A stretch of 5,090 nucleotides of DNA, taken from positions 1-5,090 of the forward strand of contig JBNJEA010000183.1 in NCBI GenBank assembly GCA_051745395.1. The letters run 5' to 3'. This DNA is from JBNJEA01 sp051745395. GTDB taxonomy: Bacteria; Desulfobacterota; Desulfobacteria; Desulfobacterales; Desulfosalsimonadaceae. Made by a program: the position numbers and the translations under genes. Below are positions 1 to 5,090 of this stretch, piece after piece. Under the pieces are notes generated by a model, which was not told the DNA's origin, made no database searches, and saw nothing but the letters and a program-made list of their open reading frames with translations. How positions within the stretch are numbered: the stretch's first letter is position 1; every line of letters starts with the position of its first letter.

Positions 1-1
1 G

Positions 2-97
2 ACCGTCTACCGGGCAGCCAAAAGTGCCCGGGCTTGGAACATTGAACTGAAACTCGATGTAGAAGTCGGGTTTGGGCCATCATTCGGAAATGTTTGA
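2..97 (+). CDS. C-terminal tail of an unidentified protein (5' end outside the window)
   Basis: The frame beginning at base 2 is open from the window edge to a TGA at 95-97, giving 31 residues that end in DVEVGFGPSFGNV. The other two plus frames stop by about position 50. Codon choice (GCC, CGG, CTG, GAA) resembles the confident genes here, and the stop lies only five bases before the terminator stem, as expected for a real 3' end. The tail alternates charged and hydrophobic residues, which would suit a beta strand. I do not recognise a family. The stretch is short enough that an open frame could arise by chance in GC-rich DNA, so the call is tentative. It would converge on the rnfB-like gene. 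Confidence 0.4.
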   Translation, partial: TVYRAAKSARAWNIELKLDVEVGFGPSFGNV

Positions 98-98
98 C

Positions 99-145
99 AA
101 AAAAAACCGGCGGAGCGGCTTTGCGCCGATACCCCCGCCGGTTTT
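99..145 (-). terminator. Rho-independent terminator, probably bidirectional
   Basis: Bases 103-113 (AAAACCGGCGG) pair perfectly with 135-145 (CCGCCGGTTTT), an 11-bp stem. The loop contains a second small stem, CGGC at 116-119 with GCCG at 125-128. Read on the minus strand, the GC-rich stem is followed by a run of eight U (complement of 99-106), a textbook terminator about 50 bases past the rnfB-like stop. Read on the plus strand, the tail is TTTTAAAT, weaker but usable, directly after the stop at 95-97. It therefore separates two converging genes and could end both transcripts. Confidence 0.85.
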
Positions 146-193
146 AAATCGTGAAAGAAAAGATCTGTAAGAGCTTTTTTTGGTTTTCGCGGC

Positions 194-2281
194 TTATGAG
201 GCCGCCTGTTGCGGTTCCGGCCGTTGCTCGCGTTTGCTGCCCTGGTAGCAGACCACGCCGCATTGCAGGCATCGATCGGCTTCACTGCGGGCGGCTTCTT
301 CTGAAAAACCGAGTTCGATTTCCGGGCATTTGGCCGGCACATCTGCCGGCGGGCAGCTCGGCATGATGTTTCTGGGCTTTTCGGCGACGTCTTCCAGACT
401 GTCAACCTGCTGGAGTACGGTGTTGCGGGATATGGCGTTTTTCGGCAATGCAAGACCAAGATCGTACATGATCCGGTGTACCGATGCCGCCGACCGGCGG
501 CCGCCGGCAATGGCCCGGATGGCCGCACTGTAATCCGTGATCGGTTCGCCGCCGGAAAGCAGTCCTTTTTCTTCGCTGTAAGCCGGGTTCGGATAGGGCT
601 GGATGCCTTCCCAGCGCACCGGCTCAGCCGATAAATCGCCGCCGTGGTTTTCTTCTTCGGTGCTCGACGCAATGCGGCGGAAAATCATCTCCGGCAGACG
701 GCCGGCATCAATGACGATGTTTCTGGCGGCAATCACGTAGGTGCTTCCCTCGGTCAGATCCTGGTATTCAATGGCGGTCAACCGGTCGGCTTCGCCGATA
801 AGGCGGGTAATGCCGGCGTTGAAGATCACATCGGCGCCCCTGGCTTCCATGTCGGCGATCTGCTGGTCGGTCAACGGCACTTCGGTGCGCGGCTGCCGGA
901 ACACGATTGATGTTTTTTCCGCCCCCAGGTGGCTGCAGATATGGACGGCTTTCGGGGCGAGTTCGCCGCCGCCGGCAATGACGACTTCGGCGCCGATATG
1001 CATATGTTTTCTGTTGTCTAACCCGGTGTTGATCACGTCGATGAGCAGATTGACGCCGGGGACCGGCTCCTCCTTTTCCGATGCATCGCCCCGGCCCATC
1101 CGGCTGTCCCAACCCCCGGAGGCAAGCAGGGCGGCCTCGTAGCCGTTTTCCAACAACGAGGCAATGGTAAAGTCGCGGCCCAGGGCCATGTTGGTTTGCG
1201 TCGTCACCCCGAGTTCGCGTACGCCTTCGATGTCGAAGTCCAGAATTTCCGGCGGCAGCCGGTATTCGGCAATGGCTTTTCGCAGCAGGCCGCCGAGCTT
1301 TGCGGTGGCTTCGAAGACCGTGGGCGAATGCCCCAGGCGGGCGGTGAAAAACGCCGCGGAGAGACCTTCAATTCCGCCGCCGATCACGGCGACTTTGCGA
1401 CGGGTCGCCGGCGCGGCATACGGCTGGGAGCGGGTGTTGTTTTTGATTTCATAATCGGCGGCAAAACGCTTTAAGTAATTGATGGCCACCGGTTCATCGA
1501 CGATGTTGCGCCGGCATTCGGTTTCGCAGGGTCGGGGGCAGATCCGGCCGATCACGGCGGGAAACGGGTTGCGCTCCTTGATGACCTGGACCGCTTTGAC
1601 ATAGTTGCCCTCGTGGATATGGCGGATGTATTCGCTGATATTGATGCCGGCCGGACAGGCCCGCTGACAGGGCGTGGTGCAGTCATCTGCGGCATATTCC
1701 TGGAGGATGCGGCGGGTGACCGAAGACAGCTTGATAATATGTTTCGGACATACGCGTTCGCAGGTGCCGCAGCCGGTACACCGCGCCTCGTCGACTGCCG
1801 GCAGGCCGTCTTCACCCATGGTGATGGCGTCGAAAGGACACGCCCGCATGCAGGATGCCAGTCCCAGGCAGCCGATGTGGCAGACCTTCATGCCGCCGTA
1901 TAGCAGGGCGGCGGCCTGGCAGTTGCTCAGCCCGTTATAGGCGAACTTGGTTTCGGCATCGGCAACCCCGTAGGTACAGCCGGGCCGGGCGATGTCGGGT
2001 TCCTTGGCTTCGATGCTCAGGCCAAGCACGCCGGCGATGGCCTCGGCCAGGTCGGCACCGCCGGCCACACAGGAATCCGGTGGCGATTCGCCGGCAACAA
2101 TTGCTTCCGCGTTGGGTGCGCAGCCCGGATATCCGCAGCCGCCGCAGTTGGCGCCCGGCAGCAGGTCGTCAATTTTTTCCACCATCGGGTCGACATAGAC
2201 GTAAAACACCTTGGACGCCAGGGCCAGACAGGAACCGGTCACAAGCCCGAGGCCGCCCATCATCAGAATTGCATTGATCAT
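194..2281 (-). CDS. rnfB: RnfB-type Fe-S electron transfer subunit fused to a GltD/NfnB-like FAD/NAD(P) oxidoreductase domain
   Basis: RnfB is the polyferredoxin subunit of the Rnf complex, which couples ferredoxin:NAD+ electron transfer to ion movement across the cytoplasmic membrane. In this 695-residue protein, residues 3-29 form one membrane anchor. CGGCGYPGC (Cys46, 49, 54) plus Cys71 is the RnfB [4Fe-4S] motif. Cys134/138/144/148 and Cys168/171/174/178 (CTGCGTCERVCP) form a two-cluster ferredoxin unit, for about residue 180 in all, the size of a short RnfB. A glutamate-synthase small-subunit-like part follows: a helical Fe-S domain (Cys201/205/209, Cys248/252/256), a GxGxxG dinucleotide site (301-306), a second one at 437-442, and a C-terminal CLQCGVVC (671-678). 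The second site and the final FAD motif are atypical (AGD replaced by SGGE at 576-579). The start is set by a GGAG six bases upstream, at 2288-2291. No rnf partner gene adjoins it, and the gene upstream diverges, so it appears monocistronic. The fold assignment is firm; the partner and exact electron path are inferred. Confidence 0.9.
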   Translation of the reverse strand: MINAILMMGGLGLVTGSCLALASKVFYVYVDPMVEKIDDLLPGANCGGCGYPGCAPNAEAIVAGESPPDSCVAGGADLAEAIAGVLGLSIEAKEPDIARPGCTYGVADAETKFAYNGLSNCQAAALLYGGMKVCHIGCLGLASCMRACPFDAITMGEDGLPAVDEARCTGCGTCERVCPKHIIKLSSVTRRILQEYAADDCTTPCQRACPAGINISEYIRHIHEGNYVKAVQVIKERNPFPAVIGRICPRPCETECRRNIVDEPVAINYLKRFAADYEIKNNTRSQPYAAPATRRKVAVIGGGIEGLSAAFFTARLGHSPTVFEATAKLGGLLRKAIAEYRLPPEILDFDIEGVRELGVTTQTNMALGRDFTIASLLENGYEAALLASGGWDSRMGRGDASEKEEPVPGVNLLIDVINTGLDNRKHMHIGAEVVIAGGGELAPKAVHICSHLGAEKTSIVFRQPRTEVPLTDQQIADMEARGADVIFNAGITRLIGEADRLTAIEYQDLTEGSTYVIAARNIVIDAGRLPEMIFRRIASSTEEENHGGDLSAEPVRWEGIQPYPNPAYSEEKGLLSGGEPITDYSAAIRAIAGGRRSAASVHRIMYDLGLALPKNAISRNTVLQQVDSLEDVAEKPRNIMPSCPPADVPAKCPEIELGFSEEAARSEADRCLQCGVVCYQGSKREQRPEPQQAAS

Positions 2282-2287
2282 AGCCTA

Positions 2288-2291
2288 CTCC
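2288..2291 (-). promoter_or_regulatory. Shine-Dalgarno site of the rnfB-like gene
   Basis: The minus strand reads GGAG, then six bases, then the ATG at 2281-2279. The spacing is near ideal and supports this start, which also keeps the N-terminal membrane anchor typical of RnfB. Confidence 0.65.
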
Positions 2292-2350
2292 AGCACAATG
2301 ATATTGTCTTACTTGTTGCCAGCCGAGTGTATATTGCAAACCAAATCGGT

Positions 2351-2380
2351 TCTATAACATGCTTATACACGGTTGTCCAA
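2351..2380 (-). promoter_or_regulatory. Candidate promoter for the rnfB-like gene (weak)
   Basis: On the minus strand TTGGAC (complement of 2375-2380) is followed after 18 bases by TATAGA (complement of 2351-2356). The -10 box matches four of six consensus bases, the -35 box three of six. Transcription would start near 2344 and give a leader of about 60 bases. This AT-rich stretch is the best sigma-70-like candidate seen on this strand, but the match is modest, and chance matches are common in such DNA. Confidence 0.3.
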
Positions 2381-2413
2381 TCAGAAAATCGCATGTCACT
2401 TTTCCCATCGTCC

Positions 2414-2443
2414 TTGACGGATAGAAAACGAAAAGGGTACTAT
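2414..2443 (+). promoter_or_regulatory. Probable sigma-70 promoter of the phosphorylase-deaminase operon
   Basis: TTGACG (2414-2419, five of six consensus bases) is separated by 18 bases from TACTAT (2438-2443, four of six), in an A-rich context. Transcription would begin around 2450 and give a leader of about 65 bases before the ATG at 2516. The leader (about 2450-2515) is purine-rich then GC-rich. I saw only small possible stems in it, such as GCCC/GGGC around 2484-2499, and no riboswitch that I recognise. Confidence 0.5.
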
Positions 2444-2506
2444 CTTAATTTTAAGCGAGATGCCTGAAAGGGGGATGGAACCGGCCCGGACCCGAGGGCG
2501 TAGAAC

Positions 2507-2512
2507 AGGAGG
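2507..2512 (+). promoter_or_regulatory. Strong Shine-Dalgarno (AGGAGG) with unusually short spacing
   Basis: A perfect AGGAGG lies only three bases before the ATG at 2516. The spacing is shorter than usual, but the next in-frame start candidate (GTG at 2537) has no better site and would remove the N-terminal helix usual in this family. The ATG at 2516 is therefore kept. Confidence 0.6.
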
Positions 2513-2515
2513 CGC

Positions 2516-3358
2516 ATGCAACGTTATTGGCAGCAGGTGCAGCAGTCAGCGGATTTTCTTTGTCAACGGATGACCCGGCGGCCATCGGTGGGCCTGGTGA
2601 CCGGTACGGGACTCGGCGACAGCATCGCCGGCCTCGATGTCGAAGTGGCGGTGGATTATGCCGATATTCCCCATTTTCCGGTCTCCACCGTGGAAAGCCA
2701 CGCCGGCCGGCTTGCGGCCGGAAGCCTTGCCGGCCACCCCGTGATGGCCATGCAGGGCCGTTTTCACCTCTATGAAGGCTATCTGCCCCAAATGGTGGCG
2801 TTTCCGGTACGGGTCATGCAGGCCGCCGGTGTGCACACTCTGCTGGTCACCAACGCCGCCGGCGGGCTAAACTTGGATTTTGTTCCGGGCGATATCATGG
2901 TGATTTGCGATCACATCAACCTCACGGGGGAAAATCCACTGGTAGGGGAAAACCATCCGGCCTGGGGCGTGCGGTTTCCGGACATGGCCGAGGCTTACGA
3001 CCGGCATTTGATCGAAACCGCCCGTCAGTCCGCAATTGCCGAGGGTTTGGCTTTGCGCGAGGGAGTATATGTCGGCTTGAAGGGACCGTCGCTGGAAACA
3101 CCGGCCGAAACGCGGTTCATCCGGCAAATCGGTGCGGATGCGGTGGGCCTTTCCACGGTCCAGGAAGTCATTGCCGCAGTCCACGCCGGGATGCGGGTGC
3201 TCGGGCTTTCGATCATCACCAATGTCAATAACCCGGATCGCCCCGAACCGGCCAGCGTGGGGGCGATCATCCAGGTGGCGGAAAACGCCTCGCACGAGCT
3301 GGCCCGACTGATAACCGGCATAATGCAGCGATTGGAAAATCATGAATCGAGCAGATGA
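2516..3358 (+). CDS. Purine nucleoside phosphorylase, trimeric PNP/MTAP family; possible methylthioinosine phosphorylase
   Basis: This cytoplasmic enzyme cleaves a purine nucleoside with phosphate to free base and ribose-1-phosphate. Its 280 residues match the trimeric PNP family in length and order. GTGLG (30-34) is the phosphate loop. GRFHLYEGY (81-89) carries the Arg and His of the phosphate and ribose site. TNAAGGLN (112-119) and DHINL (132-136) follow. GPSLETPAE (190-198) holds the base-binding Glu194, and SIITN (232-236) ends in Asn236, matching human PNP Asn243, the mark of 6-oxopurine specificity (MTA phosphorylases have Asp). Ser213 lies in GLSTV. By eye, the segment around 246-252 (ASVGAII) aligns better with human MTAP (SVDRVL, with 5'-pocket valines) than with the PNP stretch bearing His257, and Trp150 replaces PNP Phe159. 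This hints at a 5'-thio substrate. The 3' end overlaps the deaminase gene by 17 bases. The family is sure; the choice among inosine, guanosine and methylthioinosine is not. Confidence 0.92.
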   Translation: MQRYWQQVQQSADFLCQRMTRRPSVGLVTGTGLGDSIAGLDVEVAVDYADIPHFPVSTVESHAGRLAAGSLAGHPVMAMQGRFHLYEGYLPQMVAFPVRVMQAAGVHTLLVTNAAGGLNLDFVPGDIMVICDHINLTGENPLVGENHPAWGVRFPDMAEAYDRHLIETARQSAIAEGLALREGVYVGLKGPSLETPAETRFIRQIGADAVGLSTVQEVIAAVHAGMRVLGLSIITNVNNPDRPEPASVGAIIQVAENASHELARLITGIMQRLENHESSR

Positions 3359-4667
3359 CATTATTATCGTCAATGGCACGGTATTGACAATGGATGCCGC
3401 CGATACGGTGATCGAAAACGCGGCGGTGGCCGTATCCGGGGAAAATATCGCCTATGTCGGGCCGGCCGACGGAGTGGACGTTCGCAATGCCGCCCATGTC
3501 ATCGACGCCAACGGCGGCGTGATCATGCCCGGGCTGATCAACACCCACACCCATGCAGCCATGAGCTGTTTCCGGGGCTTAGCCGACGACCTGGAATTGA
3601 TGACGTGGTTACAGCGCTATATCTTTCCGGCAGAATCCAAACTGGATTTTGACAAGGTCCACACCGGCACTTTGCTGGCCTGTGCGGAAATGATGCTGTC
3701 GGGGACTACGTGCTTTTCCGACATGTATCTCTTTGAGGATGCTGTGGCCGCCGCCGCCGCCGAGGCCGGCATGCGGGCGGTGGTGGGCGAGGTGCTCTAT
3801 GATTTTGATTCGCCCCACTATGGGCCCCTTGAACAGGGGTTTGCCTTTACCGAAAAACTGGTGGACCAGTGGCAAGACGATCCGCTGATTACCGTTGCCG
3901 TGGAACCGCATTCGCCGTACCTGTGTGCTCCGGAATTGCTCAAACGGGCCGCTGCATTGGCCGAAACCCGCAAGATCCCCATGATCGTGCATCTCGCCGA
4001 AACAGAAGGAGAGGTGGCGACCTGTATCGAGCGCTACGGTAAAACCCCGGTGGCCCATCTGGCCGATATCGGGGCCTTGTCGCCCCGTCTGCTGGCCTGC
4101 CATTGCGTGGCCGTCAACGCCGCAGATATTTCGCTGCTCAAAAGCCATGATGTCAAGGTTTCCCATAACCCGGAAAGCAACATGAAGCTCGCTTCCGGCA
4201 TTGCCCCCGTCCCGGCGCTGCTCGACGCCGGGGTCTGCGTGGGGTTGGGCACCGACGGTCCCACGAGCAACAACAACGTGGACATGTTCGCGGAAATGGA
4301 CACGGCGGCCAAAATCCACAAGGTCAACCTGGGTGATCCCACCGTCATGGACGCCCGTACGGTGCTTCGCATGGCCACCATTGAGGCGGCCCGATCGCTT
4401 GGCCTGGAAAAGGAAACCGGTTCGCTTGAAGTGGGCAAAAGGGCCGATCTGTTGGTGATCGATACCAGAAAGCCGCATTTGACGCCCATGTATAATATCG
4501 CTTCGCACCTGGTGTATGCCGCTTCCGGCAGCGATGTGGACACCGTGTTAATCCACGGGCGGCCGGTGGTCTCCGGCGGCCGGCTGTTGACCGTCAACAT
4601 GGCGCAGGTGATCGACCGTATGAACGAAATTGCCGACGAAATCCGCACCATCAACTACTGGCAATAA
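3342..4667 (+). CDS. mtaD: MTA/SAH deaminase-type amidohydrolase (TrzA/ATZ family)
   Basis: It is expected to remove the 6-amino group of the adenine in 5'-methylthioadenosine or S-adenosylhomocysteine (or adenosine), giving the inosine analogue and ammonia, in the cytoplasm. The 441 residues are full length for the family. A small beta-sandwich strand (DIIIVNGTVLTMD, 6-18) precedes the metal motif HTH (69-71). EPHSPYLC (188-195) holds substrate-binding His190. HLAETEGE (217-224) gives metal ligand His217 and catalytic Glu220. His254 in LACHC is a conserved active-site His. SNMKLASGIAP (279-289) and GLGTDGPTSNNN (301-312) follow, with metal ligand Asp305. The C-terminal segment returns to the sandwich (GKRADLLVID, 365-374). 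The ATG at 3342 lies inside the phosphorylase gene with only a weak GGA upstream, pointing to translational coupling, and the N-terminus starts where family members usually do. The two Arg that hold the SAH carboxylate in the Thermotoga enzyme seem absent. Other adenosine-type substrates remain possible. Confidence 0.9.
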   Translation: MNRADDIIIVNGTVLTMDAADTVIENAAVAVSGENIAYVGPADGVDVRNAAHVIDANGGVIMPGLINTHTHAAMSCFRGLADDLELMTWLQRYIFPAESKLDFDKVHTGTLLACAEMMLSGTTCFSDMYLFEDAVAAAAAEAGMRAVVGEVLYDFDSPHYGPLEQGFAFTEKLVDQWQDDPLITVAVEPHSPYLCAPELLKRAAALAETRKIPMIVHLAETEGEVATCIERYGKTPVAHLADIGALSPRLLACHCVAVNAADISLLKSHDVKVSHNPESNMKLASGIAPVPALLDAGVCVGLGTDGPTSNNNVDMFAEMDTAAKIHKVNLGDPTVMDARTVLRMATIEAARSLGLEKETGSLEVGKRADLLVIDTRKPHLTPMYNIASHLVYAASGSDVDTVLIHGRPVVSGGRLLTVNMAQVIDRMNEIADEIRTINYWQ

Positions 4668-4710
4668 GCCGGGCAGGACGTTTCCCAAGGATCGGCAAGT
4701 CATTATCAAA

Positions 4711-4739
4711 TTGACATTGACGTCAACGGGGTATATTTT
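4711..4739 (+). promoter_or_regulatory. Probable promoter of the mlaA-like gene, with a palindrome in the spacer
   Basis: A perfect TTGACA (4711-4716) is followed by either TATATT at 4732-4737 (15-base spacing, five of six) or TATTTT at 4734-4739 (17-base spacing, four of six). The spacer contains the perfect 10-bp palindrome TTGACGTCAA (4717-4726), placed where a repressor dimer could block RNA polymerase. The -10 box lies only six to eight bases before the ATG at 4746, so transcripts would have almost no leader. No terminator for the upstream operon was seen in 4668-4710, so some read-through is possible. Confidence 0.5.
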
Positions 4740-4745
4740 TTCGAA

Positions 4746-5090
4746 ATGTTTGTGTCATTGAAAAAAAGGCGTCTTTGTTTTTGCCTGGCGGCAATTGTAA
4801 CGGCGTGGATGCTCGGTTTTGCCGGCGCCGCCATGGGGCAGACAGCCACGCTGGCCCCCGAGGCGCAACCGGACGGGACCGAAACTCCCGCTTCGGGCGA
4901 TGAAGCGGCCGACGAGCCGGAGGCGGCGGGCGATTCATTCGACCAGTTCGATGATTTTGAGGAATTCGAGCAGTCGGGGCAGGAATCGGTCTATGACCCG
5001 TTGTCCGGGTACAACCGGGCGATGACCACCTTTAACGACAATGATTTCCGGCTCGGTAATGGAGCGGACAAGACCCGGTCTTCCTCCAAT
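4746..5090 (+). CDS. mlaA: MlaA/VacJ-like outer-membrane lipid-asymmetry protein, 5' part (runs off the window)
   Basis: MlaA is the outer-membrane component of the Mla system, which removes misplaced phospholipids from the outer leaflet and passes them to periplasmic MlaC. The 115 visible residues start with a signal peptide: KKRR at 6-9, a hydrophobic core at about 10-28, and likely cleavage after AMG (29-31). No lipobox cysteine stands at the cleavage point, so it may not be a lipoprotein as in E. coli. An acidic, low-complexity linker follows (about 37-82, including DQFDDFEEFE). Then comes YDPLSGYNRAMTTFND (83-98), which matches the start of the MlaA domain (DP-x-x-G-[FY]-NR-x-x-x-x-FND). 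The last 17 residues (NDFRLGNGADK and on) do not resemble the helix expected next and may reflect divergence, a frameshift or sequence error near the edge. No Shine-Dalgarno precedes the ATG; GTG at 4752 is the alternative start. It lies 78 bases after the deaminase gene, with its own promoter. Confidence 0.7.
   Translation, partial: MFVSLKKRRLCFCLAAIVTAWMLGFAGAAMGQTATLAPEAQPDGTETPASGDEAADEPEAAGDSFDQFDDFEEFEQSGQESVYDPLSGYNRAMTTFNDNDFRLGNGADKTRSSSN

Noticed and set aside
7..672. Long minus-strand open frame of 221 codons
   Set aside because: It overlaps the rnfB-like gene in another frame, is rich in Arg, Pro and Ala, runs through the terminator hairpin and shows no domain. It is a shadow of GC-rich coding DNA.
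2327..2370. Inverted repeat GTGTATA (2327-2333) and TATACAC (2364-2370) in the divergent intergenic region
   Set aside because: Only 7 bp per arm with a 30-base gap. A match like this is expected by chance in a region this long, so I do not call it an operator.
2450..2515. Possible riboswitch (SAH, SAM or purine) in the leader of the nucleoside operon
   Set aside because: The pathway made this worth checking, but I found no conserved core or stable multi-stem fold, only short GC-rich stems.
2516..3358. Calling the phosphorylase a standard MTA phosphorylase (mtnP)
   Set aside because: The base-recognition position is Asn236 in SIITN rather than the Asp of MTA phosphorylases, and GPSLETPAE is PNP-like, so direct cleavage of the 6-amino nucleoside MTA is not supported.
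3609..4508. 299-codon minus-strand open frame opposite the deaminase gene
   Set aside because: It is antisense to a well-conserved enzyme, has a His/Gly/Arg-rich composition typical of a reverse-complement shadow, and has no recognisable motif.

Overview
The window reads as chromosomal DNA from a GC-rich anaerobic bacterium, most plausibly a sulfate-reducing relative of Desulfobacterales (Desulfosarcina/Desulfatitalea-like). The main reason is a 695-residue protein that joins an RnfB-type multi-cluster ferredoxin to a GltD/NfnB-like flavin oxidoreductase domain, an architecture I associate from memory with that group. The taxonomic call is an inference; nothing in the window fixes it.

Layout from left to right. 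(1) Positions 2-97 probably hold the last 31 codons of an unidentified plus-strand gene. (2) A strong hairpin at 99-145 sits between this tail and the 3' end of the converging rnfB-like gene, and can serve as terminator for both. (3) 194-2281, minus strand: the RnfB-oxidoreductase fusion, apparently a single-gene transcription unit. (4) 2282-2515: a divergent intergenic region with a good sigma-70-type promoter facing right and a weaker candidate facing left. (5) 2516-3358 and 3342-4667, plus strand: a trimeric-type purine nucleoside phosphorylase and an MTA/SAH deaminase-type amidohydrolase, overlapping by 17 bases and so very likely one translationally coupled operon. (6) 4668-4745: a short gap with a consensus-like promoter wrapped around a perfect palindrome. 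(7) From 4746 to the window edge: the 5' part of an MlaA/VacJ-like outer-membrane lipid-asymmetry protein.

How the genes work together. The phosphorylase and deaminase make a two-step nucleoside salvage route: deamination at the adenine 6-amino group, followed by phosphorolysis of the resulting 6-oxopurine nucleoside to hypoxanthine plus a (5-substituted) ribose-1-phosphate. Pocket residues of the phosphorylase look mixed: the base-recognition Asn is of the 6-oxopurine PNP type, while the 5'-side segment resembles MTA phosphorylase. This makes methylthioinosine, made by the neighbouring deaminase, an attractive substrate. The RnfB fusion belongs to membrane-linked ferredoxin/NAD(P)H electron transfer. 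It stands apart from any rnfCDGEA genes within this window, which is its main oddity. No tRNA, rRNA, CRISPR array, transposon or recognisable riboswitch was found.
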